From assembly GCF_003473485.1 (NCBI RefSeq), contig NC_053044.1, positions 56,646,091-56,710,090 of the forward strand: 64,000 nt of DNA, in the 5' to 3' direction. The stretch's first letter is position 1, and every line of letters begins with the position of its first letter. This document shows, in pieces, positions 25,570 to 40,396 of this stretch. A model generated the notes under the pieces. The model did not search any database. It was not told where the DNA came from and saw only the letters and a program-made list of their open reading frames with translations. The position numbers and the translations under genes are program-made. The DNA is from Medicago truncatula. Taxonomy: Eukaryota > Streptophyta > Magnoliopsida > Fabales > Fabaceae.

Positions 25570-28500
25570 TCAAACAGCCGCTTTCTTGTTCCTGAAACTT
25601 TCCTTCATCATGGCGAATTTTTTCTTGCACTGACCAACAATCTTCCCAGTTACAGCTGCAGCAACCCGTTCCCATCTTTGGCTAGCTTCCTTTGGAAAGG
25701 TTTTTAAAGCTTGAACTAATGCTCTTTCCTGCACTGCAGACCACACCTCTTGCTCAAAAACTCCTTGAGAGTCTTCCGAACTGATGCTGTTTGTTGTTAT
25801 CGGTGTCAGTGTTGTTGTCGTCGGAGTTGGTACTGTTGTTGTTTTGGCAGCACCATTTTCAGTTGTTGTTGTTGCTGCTGGTACTGATACTCCTTCCAAT
25901 TCTTCTCTGGTTGTCAGTGGAGATGCAATTGTTTGTGCAGCTGGTTTCCTCTTCTCAAGAAATGTATCAAAAGCTTTGGCTGTATCGGGCTTCTGGAGGA
26001 GGACAGTTTTAGTTGCTTTCATTATTTCTTCAACAGATCTTCCAGTGCCAATGTATTCTGAAACAACCTCCCATCTCCTTGAAGTTCCTTTGGGAAACTT
26101 TCGTATTCCTTTTCTCAATAGCTCGATCTCTTCTTTAGTCCAAGGTTTCTCCTTCTTCTCAACGTAGCTTGCTAGAGAATTACTGCTTCCATTAACCTTG
26201 ACAGAGCCATTTTGTTGATTACTTTTCTCATCAACCGCGTCTTTCTTGCAACTCAGTGCATCTCTTAGAGCTTCCGCTTGCTCTAACACCTCTTTACCTT
26301 CCATTTTCTCACACAAACCTCTCAATTGTTCTATATCAAATGACATGCAAAGCTCTTCTACGGGATCGACCAACACTGCATAAGCCTCTTGGATTGCCTT
26401 AAAATTAACATCTATTTCAATCTTCTTTGCCTTTTTCGCAGCTTCAGTTTTCTGTGAGGCTTTGTTTGAGAGTTGGGTTTTGGAGAGGAGAGGAGGGGAG
26501 GGGAAGGAAAGGCTTATGGAGACCCTTGTTTGCGAGTTTTAAAAAAATCAGGGAAAGATTTGGGGTTTTGAACGGCTTCATTTTTCCAATTTTAAAGTTT
26601 CCCTTTAAACATACAAATTGACAATTTTGCCATCATAATAATTCAAAATTCCAATTTTAGACATGACCGAATTATTACAATCTCTCTCTTTCAAAAACAA
26701 CTTTTTTAAAACAGCTTATTTATCCAAAACAGCTTTTTACGATCTCTTTTAAAAAAATAACTTATTTATACAAAACAACTTATTACGATCTCTTTTTCAA
26801 AAACAACTTATTCAAAACATCTTATTTATACAAAATAGTTTATTACGACCTCCTTTTCAAAAACTGTTTATTCAAAACAGCGTATTTATACAAAACAACT
26901 TATTACGACCTCTTTTTAAAAAACAACTTAATCGAAACAGCTTATTTATCCAAAACAACTTATTAAGACCTCTTTTCAAAAAACAGCTTAATCAAAACAA
27001 CTTATTTATGAAAAACAGCTTATTACGACCTCTTTTCAAAAAACAACTTAATCAAAATACCTTATTTATGCAAAGCAGCTTATTACGACCTCATTTTCAA
27101 TAACAGCTTATTCAAAACAACTTATTTATGCAAAACAGCTTATTACGGCCTCTTTTCAAAAAACAGCTTAATCAAAAGAACTTTTTTATGCATAACAGTT
27201 TATTACGACCTCTTTTCAAAAAACAACTTATTACATCCTCTTTTTAAAAAACAGCTTATTCAAAACAGCTTATGTATGCAAAATAGCTTAATACGATCTC
27301 TTTTTCAAAAACAGCTTATGCAAAACAACTTATTTATCCAAAACAGTTTGTTACGACCTCGTTTCAAAAAACAACTTAATCAAAACAACTTATTTATACA
27401 AAACAGCTTAATACGATCTCTTTTTCAAAAACAACTTATTCAAAACAGCGTATTACGACCTCTTTTTCAAAAACAACTTATTCAAAACAGCTCATTGATG
27501 CAAGACAACTTATTACGAGCTGTTTTTAATAAGTTGTTTTTGAATAAGGTGTTTTTTGAAAAGAGGTCGTAATAAGTTGTTTTGGATAAGTTGTTTTTGA
27601 AAAGGAGATTGTATTAAGTTGTTTTGCATAAATAAGTTGTTTTTGAAAATGAGGCCATAATAAGTTGTTTTGCATAAATAAGTTATTTTTGCATAAATAA
27701 GTTGTTTTGAATAAGCTGTTTTTTGAAAAGAGATCGTAATAAGTTATTTTGCATAAATAAGCTATTTTGATTAAGCTGTTTTTTGAAAAGAAGTTGTAAT
27801 AAGCAGTTTTGCAAAAATAAGCTGTTTTGATTAAGCTGTTTTTTTGAAAAGAGGTCGTAATAAGCTGTTTTGAATAAGTTGTTTTTTGAAAAAGAGGTCG
27901 TTATAAGCTGTTTTTGAAAAAGAGATCGTAATAAATTGTTTTGCATGAATAAGTTGTTTTGAATAAGCTGTATTTTGAAAGGAGATCATAATAAGTTTTT
28001 TGTGATAAGATAAGCTATTTTGAATAAGTTGTATTTTAAAAAGAGATCATAATAAACTGGTTTGTATTATTAGGTTGTTTTTTAAAAAGAGATCGTAATA
28101 AGCTTTTTATTTTATTTTATAAATAAGTTGTTTTTTAAAAAGAGACCGTAATAAGATTTCTTTTTCATGAGATAAGCTGTTTTTTAAAAAGAGACCGTAA
28201 TAATTTCTTTTTCATGAGATAAGTTGTTTTTTAAAAAGAGACCGTAATAAGCTGTTTTGTATAAATAAGTTGTTTTTTAAAAAGTGATTGTAATAAGCTT
28301 TTTATTTATTTATAAATAAGTTGTTTTGAATAGGCTGTTTTTTAAAAATAAATCGTAATAATGTTTTTCATGATATAAGTTGTTTTGAATAAATTACAAG
28401 ATTACAAAGTATAACACAATGTATTGATTTTAAGAGAAAAAAAAGGGTAAAATAGTAAAATTATAACATAAGTCATCCATCTCCTTTCCTTGTTGGTTTT

Positions 28501-29021
28501 TTAACTCCCAAGGGGAAGGTTTTGCCTCCTTTCTCCCATCCCTCCCTTTCCTTCCCTTCCCCTCCTTACCCTTTCCTTTCTTTCCCCTCAAAACTCGCAA
28601 ACAAAGCCTGAAAGAACATCAGCAGTCTGTTTGTCCGGATGAAACCTCAAGGAAGTTTTATGATAGCTTTTACGAATTTGATCCTCCGTAGCAAGATATT
28701 TAAGATGGCTCAAAGCCAATAATGCATAATGATCTTGTCGTTGCTTGTCTCCATCACCAGATTTCGTCTTGCTCTTGCTGCTGTAAGAATCAGATGGCAA
28801 TAAACATGTTCTTTATATTCAACCACTTTCTTATTATTAGCATCTTTGTTATCTTCTTTTGTAACACAAAGAAGTTTAAGTGCAGAAGCATGGAAAGAGT
28901 GACCAGCCGAGTCATATTTCAACGCCTAAACCGAAAGACAGTTAGACGAAACAAAAATAGGCTGCCCATTTACAAGCTCTTGTGAGTAAGTAATAAGACG
29001 ATATTTTGTGCGAACAGCCAT
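25570..29021 (-). pseudogene. Broken duplicate of the ZRF1 gene, split by a transposon
   Basis: A second copy of the locus at 11144-13105, on the same strand. The N-terminal half (28612-29021) starts at MAVRTKYRL. It has a nonsense TAG at 28926-28928 (Lys codon in the active gene) and a one-base deletion near 28798-28802 that shifts the frame before the J domain. A 2.15-kb element (26458-28608) splits the J domain shortly after HPDK. A 654-bp, exactly 218-codon deletion then joins DPV to EELCMSFD (about 26360), removing the end of the J domain and the whole charged helical region. The C-terminal part (25570 to about 26376) remains fully open, with both SANT domains well conserved. Homology extends into the 5' UTR intron, the promoter (to about 29706) and the 3' flank (from about 25120), so this is a DNA duplication and not a retrocopy. 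Confidence 0.93.
26458..28608. mobile_element. Foldback-like element with PIF/Harbinger-type ends, 2.15 kb
   Basis: The termini are GGCTTTGTTTG inverted (26458 and ending 28608), flanked by the 3-bp duplication TGA (26455-26457, 28609-28611). Next inside each end comes a purine-rich (left) or pyrimidine-rich (right) tract. Then come two opposed arms, about 26680-27525 and 27530-28395. The left arm is about a dozen tandem units of roughly 66 bp, each with 'cttattacgacctcttttt' and 'aaaacagcttatttat'. The right arm is the same units reversed ('aagaggtcgtaataagc'). The open frames inside are repeat translations, not genes. Terminal sequence and 3-bp duplication fit PIF/Harbinger; arms made of tandem subrepeats fit the foldback design. 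No transposase is present, so it is non-autonomous. Confidence 0.82.
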
Positions 29022-29753
29022 AACGGTGGCTGGCCAACAAAATATAAAATTAGCAAATACTTGATACCCTTCGGCTTAAATTCAAACAACTTCCACAAAC
29101 TTAACTTTGTAACGACTCCAACCTGCATCTATTGAAAATTTCAAATAATAAAAATTCGTGCCAACAAATCATTCAGATAATAAACCGTTTTTTTAATAAG
29201 GGTTGTACAAGTTCGACTGTGAAATTTTCGAATAAAAGAAAAAACTCAGAAAGCAACAAGGATGGTTGGCAATAAAAATTCCATGAGTATAACAACAACT
29301 ATAATAATTTACTTGAAGTAGCCATGAATCGATTAAAAGAACAACAAAACACCAAATTCATTCTTGAAGACAGACACAATCAAAAACCTCAGATGATAAT
29401 AACAACTGCAAATTATAGTGTAAATTATATCGTATTTACTTTTACTAAAACATTAAACACAAAACATCAAAAACAATTGACGTACCTACTTGAAGAGCTG
29501 GAAAAGTGACTGTGTGATGCGAAAGTGCACAAATTGCGGATCGAAGTGAAAGTGCAGCTAAACTAAACTAGGTTTAAATGTTGATTTTAGGGTTCAGAGT
29601 GAGAGTTGGGGAGCATTGGTCGTTATTACAAAGCTGTTGAAACATGTGCGTTTTTAGGGTTAGATAAAACTTGGAGAGGGCAATTGGGCCACTTTGGCCC
29701 AAATCCCTTTTCTTTTTGCACGACACAAATCTCAAATTTAACAATATAATATT
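29022..29753 (-). pseudogene. Relic 5' UTR, UTR intron and promoter of the broken ZRF1 copy
   Basis: Aligns by eye with 13106-13750. It keeps an AG|GTACGT donor near 29485, a GATGCAG|GTTGG acceptor near 29120, the telo-box near 29585-29592 and the TGGGCC motif near 29693-29702. There are many indels relative to the active locus. Confidence 0.7.
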
Positions 29754-30129
29754 GGCTTAATAACAGTTTTGGCCCCCTATGTTTCAAGAAGTTGCGATTT
29801 TGGCCCTCTAACTAAATAAACTACAAAACCGCCCCTAAGTATTGACTTTTTTGCAGTTTTGGCTCCTCAGGCCAATTTTGACCAAGTCAAAGCTGACGTG
29901 GACGCCACATGTGTATTTATTTTTTAATTGAAAAATATATATTAAAAAATTTAAAAAATAAATAAATACACACGTGGCGTCCAGGTGTGCAATGACTTGG
30001 TCAAAATTTGCCGTGGGGGCCAAAACTGCAAAAAAGTCAATACTTAGAGGGCGGTTTTGTAGTTTATTTAGTTAGGGGGCCAAAATCGCAACTTCTTAAA
30101 ACATAGGAGGCCAAAACTGCTATTAAGCC
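29754..30129. mobile_element. Mutator-type hairpin MITE, 376 bp
   Basis: Nearly complete fold-back: 'ggcttaataacagttttggc' at the left and its inverse ending 'ctattaagcc' at the right, with 'gttgcgattttggccc' and 'cacgtggcgtcc' repeated inversely inside. The 9-bp flanks are tataatatt (29745-29753) and tataatata (30130-30138), one mismatch. Confidence 0.88.
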
Positions 30130-30138
30130 TATAATATA

Positions 30139-31700
30139 ATATAAATAATTAAAAAAAATATATAAATTCGATAATCCTACAAACTTTTTTTTTGGCTAAT
30201 TTGTTCAATATTTTTCGATTAAATTTTTTTTCAATTTTTATTGTTTTTCTAACATACACCCACTTAATATAATAAAAGGAGTGTTTTAATAAGGTATAAT
30301 TAAAAAAAAATTTAAATACACCAAAAGATAAAGTTTTTGAACACTCTTCTCTACAAAACAAGTGGTGCATTTTATGAACATTATCAACTTTATTTTTTTA
30401 TGAGTGCATCAACTTATGTTTAGAATGAGTATGTTAACAAGTGAAGTTTAATTAAAAATTTGTTAAATACTTCTTCTTTAAAACTAGTTTGGTGCATGGT
30501 TCAATTTTTGAATCAAACTATCAAAGTAGTTTGTTAAAACTGAACTGAACCGTTCACAATTTTATCGTAGTTGAACTAAACTGATTTTATAGTTCGGTGT
30601 ACCATAAACAGGTTTTCGAACCAAACCTTGAATGTTTAGAAACCAAATTGTTTCTGAACTATTCATCTCTAACTCCATAAATTATTCACATAACACAAGA
30701 ACATAGATTCAAATAACCTGTTAGAATATCAGTTTAGTTGTATTACAATATTGGAATAACAATAGCTATGGAAGCAAATTTCTTGTTAAAAAACACAATT
30801 ATTTATGCTACAGAAAGGAGCAAGAAAGTAGAGGGGAATGAGTACCGCTCTATCACAATTACAATAACTCATTTTAGTAACATAAATCTCTTCTCAAATA
30901 AAAATTGCTTTTTACAAAATGTGATAACGCGAAAATTTTTCAGATCAAGGAATATTGTTTGGGAAGTTCATAAAATTAAAACTGAACTAGTGAAATTAAA
31001 TAGGTTTTACTTTACAGTCGGTTCACACAATTTTGGTTCGGTTTTTATGAATTTGGTTCAAGTTCGTGAATTGTGTTTGAATAAACAGTTTGGTTTTTAT
31101 CAATTCAGTTCGGTTTGTTTGATTCTACAATTTGGTTTGGTTTTTCAGTTTTTTTAACACCCCTAAAACCAACACATTTATTTTTATCAAATCTTTAATA
31201 TAAATAAATAATATAAAATTGACAAAAAAGAAAAAGAAATAAATTTGTGACTAGAAAACAATAGCGATAGTTTTATATTCTCTTTCAAAAATAGCTATAA
31301 TTTTTTTTTGTCAACAAAAAAGTGATAATTTTTTTGGTCTTGTTAATTAGTGCTTGGGATACTAGTTGAGAAAGTTAAAAGTAGAAATTTTATATTAAAA
31401 ACAATAATTTTTTGACTTTCATAAATTGAAACATTTTACTTTTTATCACTTTTTAATGCAAAATTTCCATTTTAATCTCTTTAATTGGGGCATTAATTAA
31501 TATTTCCCTAATTTTTTTAATAAGTAATAAAAAATAAAAACTAGTATTAGGTTAGAAAAAGTAGTTGGTATGAACAATGTTTAATACTATCGAAGGGTTG
31601 AAAACCCCGACACTAATAAACCTCTAAAAGAAAGTGGTTTTTACAATTTTTATTTTTCTTAAGCCTCGTAAAAATGTTAAAAAAACATTTCCTAAAAAAA
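30139..31700. other. AT-rich intergenic DNA with a diffuse transposon remnant
   Basis: 30490-30680 is rich in 'gaacca/aaccga' phrases and 31015-31160 in 'ggttcggtttt' phrases, arranged inversely. This is a pattern often seen near hAT-type ends in plants. I cannot place ends or a target duplication. No gene is seen. Confidence 0.35.
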
Positions 31701-31705
31701 ACATA

Positions 31706-31719
31706 AAACCCTAAACCCT
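31706..31719 (+). promoter_or_regulatory. Telo-box like element upstream of the PGES2-like gene
   Basis: AAACCCTAAACCC lies about 40 bp upstream of the start codon, where telo-boxes commonly sit near the transcription start of plant housekeeping genes. Function is inferred. Confidence 0.4.
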
Positions 31720-31759
31720 GGCGGAACCATTTCCATCGTGATTAACTGAGATAGCAAGA

Positions 31760-34121
<2,362 letters not shown>

Positions 34122-35417
34122 GCAGAATATTTCTAAGCGAGTTTCAATTTATGGATAAGGAAATGCTTTATGAGAAAACCACATTAAATAAGTTCGCTTC
34201 TACGAAGTTTGATGAGTCTTTGTAAGCAAAACATGTTTTGTTCTACTTATTCATTATCGTGGTTGTATTGGTGATATGTGATCACATACTGTTCTGTAAA
34301 ATCGAGGTATATATAATATAACAACAATAAAACCTTTATTTTTCCAACAACATGGTTGGATACATAAAAAGTGTAGGTATATATTCCATAAAAAAAATTC
34401 TCCACTCTAGAATGAGCTCAATATGTCTTTTTTTGCTGCAATCCCTCATAAATAAGCACGGGGGCAAGGAAAGTGTTGATTCAGATAAGAAATAACTAGT
34501 GATAAATCAAATACTAGGACATTTTTTCTTCTTCGTCTAGGAGATATAAATAGAAAGATATGAGAAGACACGAATGCCTCTTCATGGTTCTCCTAATGTG
34601 AACCTGTTGCAAAATGATTCACTTATGACATTTAAAAATAACAAAAACAAACAAATTTCTTGATCCATGACGTCTCTCTGTCTGTATTTAGCCCCGGAAA
34701 TTTGAATATGATTTTTTAGACAAAACGCGACAAATGATGATTACTGCAAAATTAACTTTCAGGAATAGTACGAAAGTTGTGAAACAATTGCATACTCTCA
34801 TAAATAAGCTTTAAATTGTTGTGTTTTAGTTTTACTTTTTATTTTTTTTGTAACTTTCTAGAAGAATTTAACTGTACTCTAGTCCAAGCCTTGTACGAGG
34901 CATTCAGAAGACATTTCTAGTTAAATTTTATCTTCTTGATTATATTCTGTACTCCTTCCGCTCAATTTTAAATTACTGAAGTTTAAATCACGAACGAACC
35001 TTACATATAGTCTTTTTATTAATGTCCAATTTATTTTAAAATAAAAAAATAGTCTTTTTATTAATGTCCAATTTATTTTATACGATTATTGATGGAAAAA
35101 AAACAATTTTTTAATTTAAAATAAATTGTACAATTTTTCTTAGCAGATTAAACATATATTCTATGATTTTAAAGTGTAACAAAACATAATTATATTTTCC
35201 AAATAATAATAATATTATTTTGTTAGACGAAGATGGTGAGAAGAGGAATAAACGATAAAGTAAGTGGATTTGTTTTGGCCTAGTTTGAAAGCAAGTAGTA
35301 CTTCTTCTTCTAACCCATTGTGCACGACCGCTACGCTGTTTCTAGATCATCATCATATTCTCCTTCAATATTCATTCCTCTTTCACAGTTTCTTCAATCA
35401 ATTCATTACGATCAACC
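34122..35417. other. 3' flank of the PGES2-like gene and intergenic DNA
   Basis: About 1.3 kb without a gene. At 34950-35110 lies a partial Stowaway-like end ('actccttccgctcaatttt') and a short direct duplication of 'tagtctttttattaatgtcc' (about 35008 and 35053). The promoter of the FREE1-like gene lies at the right end. Confidence 0.45.
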
Positions 35418-38400
35418 ATGCATCAAGGTGATTACACCTCTGCTCCATATTACCAATTCCCACACATGCAACAAAACCCAAACCCAATCCCCAATCCTAC
35501 ACCCCCTCAATCCGATCCAATTCCTAATCACTACGCTTCTGCACCCCCCTTTACTCCCAATTACGATTATTCTTCTACCTATTCTCCTTACCCTCCTCAT
35601 AATCCCGATCACGTTCCTTCCTCAAACCCTAGTTTCAATCCTCCTCCTTTCGAATCATCTAATCCTCTTTATCAACAACCTTCACAACCTTATTACCCAC
35701 CCTACGATCAACAACATCAAACGCCTCTAAATTATGCACCTCCTAATCCCAATCCCAATTTATATAATTCATCTCCGTATTCTGTTCCTCCGATTCCATC
35801 ATACGAAACCTCATACGAGAATCCGGTGAAATCCGGTGGCGGTGGCGGTGCTTATTTTGATGACAGATACGGAGGTAGTTTTAATCGGAGAAATTCTGAT
35901 TTGGGATCTGAATTATACGGTAAGCGTCACGATGGTGGTTTGTCAAGGTATGAATCCGTTGGTGGTGGTGGTGATGAAGGTTATGGAGACGGGGTGTATG
36001 CTTATGAAGGAGGAAAAGTGGAACCTTATGGGGCGCGTGGTACGGCTTCAAAGTCTTCGACTTGGAATTCTTCGTCAACACCATCTTTTGATGATTTTGG
36101 GAGGCCGATTAGTTTTTCTTCTCCGAAAGAATCTTCGGTGGCAAGTAAGATTGTGAAAGCTGTTCCGAAGGTTGATACACAAGATGATGTGAAGAGTGGG
36201 GTGCAGAAGTTTCGAGTTAAGCTTTTGGCTGAGAGTGGTGGTCAGAGTACAATGGATGTTCTCTGTCAGGTATGAAGCTGATAACAACTACAGGCATTTG
36301 TTCTAGTTTTGTATTTTATTTGCTAATTTAGCTTTCAATTGATTGAAGCCAGTTATTTATTAGTTTAGGGTCCTGTTTGGAATTGTTTGTTTGAGCTTAT
36401 CTAATGACATAGGCACATGTCAGATTGTTTGAGAGAGGTTATAGAAACAGCTTACAACTTGGGGATCATTTGGATTGACTTAGTTTTGAGCTTATGAAAA
36501 ATAGCTTATGCAATTAAATAAGCTTTTATTGTTAATTCATAAGTTCTCACTGACGAAAGTTGTATCTCGACAAGTTGTTTTTTCATAAATAATACGTAAA
36601 AACATATTTATTTGCATAAGCTGTTGTCCATAAGCTCAAAAATAAGCCAATCCAAATGGGCCTTTGATCTGTAAATAGATAAGCTGTTTTTAGCTTATTT
36701 CTATAGCTTCCCCCAAACAACTTACAGCTTATATTGAATCTATTTTATCTTGTTATAGAAGTAACTTATAAACATAAACACTTACATACCATAAGTGCTT
36801 AATTAAGCCGTTTATCCAAACAAGTTTAGATGCAATAATGCAGTCAAGAGATTGGTTAGGTACTTGGTTGTGCTGTGCTGCTTTTGTATAAGTACTTTAA
36901 TACTTCATCTGGTTTAGGACATTGAGCCAAGATAGAAGTAATTTCGGTCTAGAATGATTTGGTAGTATAAAACAATAATTATTATGCTTGGCCTAGTGGA
37001 TTAATCTAGTAGTGTAAATAAAGTAATAGGAAGAAAAAGGTTTTGTCACGCCTTTATTCCTTTGTTTCTCATTTTGTTCACTTTCGAGAAACCATTAGAA
37101 GAGATTTAGAGGTCAATGAGTTGGATCCAAATATGGTTTTTGATAGAACACTATGGCGTCATTTGATCTATGTAGCCGACCCCACTTAGTGGGATAAGGC
37201 TTGGTTGTTGTTGTTGTTGTTGTAAATGTTCTGGGAATTTCATTGAAGGCTTTTAAACGTTCACTCACATGCAGACAATTTCTGATTTTTTTTTTCTTTT
37301 AAAATAACATTCACATAGTTCGGTATTGCTGCTGATTTGAATGTATAAATTTGTTAATGTTTGTTCTTTCAGGTTGGTTTGGATGGACTTCGCATGCTAG
37401 ATCCGAATACCAGTCGGACATTGAGAATATATCCTCTTGAGAACATAACCAGATGTGATGTGAGCTTCTTGATTTCTTTCCTGATAATTCATCGTATTTG
37501 TGAGATTCATTTTCCTATCGAATTTAAAAATAACGTTTTGTTAATTGAATAATGCAGAGATTCGATTCATCTACCTTTGCATTTTGGTCGAAGAGCCCTG
37601 TAGACATCGAGCCAAGACGAATCAGATTACAATCTAATAGTTACACTACGAACACACTTTTGGATACTGTGACTGCTGCAACCATACAGGTTTTCAAAGA
37701 ATTTATTCCTTCTGTTATGACAATAGACAGTTCATATTTTTTGATGAATTGCTACAGCAAGTTCATTTTAGGAAACATTTCGGGAAAAAACATTAGATTT
37801 TTGTATATTTGTAAGGTTGCCTTGGGAAAGGATTAGTTTTAGTTGCTTGACATGTTTGGGTTGCAATGTGATTGATGACTGGACTGGAACTACACGAAAA
37901 TAAAGAAAAATCTGAATATTTTCTCTACTTTACTAATATATGAGAAAAGGCCAGTCACAGCAGGGCTAGTGAGTAGATAGATGAGAAAAATATGAAAAGT
38001 GCAGATAGCTCTGAAAGTTCTTAATTACATTGATTCGTTTTCCTTAAAAGCCAGTTTCTACCGTTGTCTCGCGATGATTAAAAAACTGCCAGTTAACAAT
38101 TGCTCTTACATACTATTTTCCATGTTGACAATTGCTTGTTATATATGTCTTAATTACTCATTTTTTAATGCAGTTCAAGGAAATGGGTGGAAGCAGGAGG
38201 CCTGCTGAATCATTTAAAACAAATGAACAGCCTGCCGAAAGAAAGAAAGGCCTTGGTGATTGGATGAATATCATTAAACCTGCCAACGAAGAGAAAGATC
38301 ACTGGGTAACAATAGATGCAACTTGAGTTTTCTCCCCCTTTCCCTAACTAAACGATCCTAAGGTTTTAGGCTGTTAGCATATATGTTTTCCTTCAAACCG

Positions 38401-40396
38401 TTTTCATTTTAACTAGAATTGAATTTGTAATTTTCTCATCTTTTGGTGGTTGACTATATGATTGCGTAACACTAACATTTACAGATGGGTGGTCTCTATT
38501 ATGGACCCAGTACTCTATTTTACCCATTTTCAGCCGTAATTGGCATACTTTTGAACATCTCAAAAATCAAAATTATGTTTTTATTAAATCGGATGTACCC
38601 AGTTTTAACTACTAGACCACATTTGGACCCCTAAAATAAGGTCCATATTAGGGGCCACTATTATTCATATAATTTACCAAACGTTAGTCTTCGCCTCTAT
38701 AACTCTTGGAAAATTTCTAAATGCCACAGTTATGGTGAAAATTGATTGATCAATTGCCTTGTCCTAAGTTAGATTAAACAGGGTCCTTATTCATTAGTTC
38801 TTGTCACAATTGGAATCTTAACCCAGTCCTCTCTGTGTATAGGTCCCAGATGAAGCAGTCTCAAAATGTACAGCATGTGGTACTGATTTTGGGGCTTTTA
38901 TACGCAAGGTTGATCTCCCTGTTTCCTTTCTCATGCTTTGTATTCTGTTTTTTGTGCTGTCTTTCTAATGACAGAATTCTCTGTTTCTACCAGCATCACT
39001 GTAGGAACTGCGGTGATATTTTCTGTGACAAATGTACACATGGCAGAATCGCTTTAACAGCTGAGGAGAATGCTCAGCCAGTACGAGTTTGCGACCGATG
39101 CATGGTATGTGTGGCATTTTATTTTGGTTTTTGATATGAAGAAGAAATCAGAATAGAAGAAAACTAAGAAAAATGCATTGGTAACTCTATTAATAGAAGA
39201 TAAATCCTTGCAAGATGATCAATAACAACATTAGAAGATAAAAGCTAATTCTGAGAGGGAACCAGCCTCTCTCTCAGACCAAACCACCCAAAGCCAATTC
39301 TTAATTTTCAGATATCCTCTTCGGTGCCCACCCATTCCTTCAAATTGTTCTCTCTCTCTCTCTCCTTCACCATGCAATCTTCCTACAGTGTTATACTCTC
39401 ATGGGAGACCCATCGTTTGTCTCTAGATCTCTTTAGAAATAATGGAAAAGAGGATAATTTTTCGAAATGTATTTGCGTTTTGTAATTGCTGAGGTAGTTA
39501 TGCTATTTAACTGTGACATGCCAGTTAGGATTTTTTTTTGTCAAAGGGCATCTTCCATCTCCCCCATTTCTGTTACTTATTTTTAAATATTTTAGTATGT
39601 CAGTTGTAAAAAATTGTAGAGGCCATGTTCTAAGTTTCTTATTATCCCACTGTACAGGCAGAAGTGACTCAAAGGCTGAGTAGCGCTAAAGAGTCATCAA
39701 ATAAACCTCTGTTGCAGAGCCATGAGGATATGGCTCGGAAACTTCAGGTGACTATTTGGAGCATGTTGTACTATCCGTGTGTTGGTTTTTCTTGCCCTTG
39801 GGAAGCTTTTAAATTTGTGAATATAATTTCTTGGTTAATCTTACTTTCTTTGTGTAAGCGTGCTTCAAATGCTGATTTGTTTTGTTGGTGAATGTCTTGG
39901 CAGGAGGAGTTGGAAAGAAATCGGAAGACATCAGGTAATGTAATTTGGGTAAATTTTGGGAGTCTTTTTTGTAATATTGCTGAAGAACTTTTTTATCCAT
40001 ATCTTTTCAAATGATACAGGTTTCAAGTAATCTGTTGTGTGGGTAATTTAGTTCAAAAGGGTGGATTTTTTTTTATTAAGATTTGGAAATTAATAGTTGT
40101 GGCTCAGTTAAGTGTTCTTATTTGCAGGTTCAAAGTCTGACGGATCTGGAAAACGGATGAAGGAAGTTGCATGTCCTATTTGCACTGTCCATCTGCAGGT
40201 CTGAATATTTTGCTTAATTTTCCTGCTGCTACCCTGTATTAGTAAAACATGGTAATATGGTATGCATCACTACGTCATCTTCGTCTTCCTTTTTGACTTT
40301 GTTTTGGAATACTTGCAGGTTCAGGTACCTAGCTCAGGTTCAGAGACCATTGAGTGTGGAGTTTGCCAGCACCCATTTCTTGTGAGTTCTTATTGA
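35418..40396 (+). CDS. FREE1: FREE1/FYVE1-like endosomal sorting FYVE protein, 549 aa, 10 exons
   Basis: Exons: 35418-36269, 37373-37459, 37558-37689, 38174-38305, 38843-38908, 38994-39104, 39658-39747, 39904-39934, 40128-40198, 40319-40396. All phases agree, giving 550 codons with the stop. The N-terminal third is Pro/Tyr/Asn-rich and disordered, with SAPP-like segments where FREE1 is known to bind the ESCRT-I subunit VPS23. A conserved plant segment follows (LDGLRMLDPNTSRTLRIYPL, FDSSTFAFWSKSPVD). The FYVE domain begins with HWVPDEAV (WxxD), about residues 399-465, with RKHHCRNCG and paired cysteines CTAC, CRNC, CDKC and CDRC. A coiled coil (QEELERN) and a C-terminal CPIC...CGVC zinc-ribbon-like pair follow. 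In Arabidopsis the protein binds PI3P and ubiquitin and is needed for multivesicular body sorting and vacuole biogenesis. Length is slightly below the roughly 600 aa of the Arabidopsis protein. Confidence 0.93.
36368..36825. mobile_element. Tourist-type (PIF/Harbinger) MITE in intron 1 of the FREE1-like gene
   Basis: Ends are GGGTCCTGTTTGGA and the inverse of TATCCAAACAAGT, with the 3-bp duplication TTA (36365-36367, 36826-36828). Inside, at about 36465-36665, a second hairpin ('atttggattgacttag' against 'aagccaatccaaat') is probably a nested relative. Confidence 0.78.
37144..37225. repeat. Solo copy of a 'tgtagccgaccccacttagtg' type repeat with (TTG)n tail
   Basis: Located in intron 1 of the FREE1-like gene. 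It matches one arm of the inverted repeat at about 41565-41815 and ends in a GTT/TTG run. Confidence 0.6.

Noticed and set aside
27276-27946. Open frames rich in Asn, Gln, Leu and Phe
   Set aside because: They translate the tandem units of the foldback element; periodicity follows the DNA repeat and not a protein.
26690-28390. Possible CRISPR-like array of regularly spaced repeats
   Set aside because: This is eukaryotic nuclear DNA. Units are contiguous and degenerate, with no unique spacers, and the array reverses at its centre.
30738-31157. 139-aa open frame
   Set aside because: Composition follows AT-rich and 'ggttcggt' repeat DNA. No domain or conserved start context.
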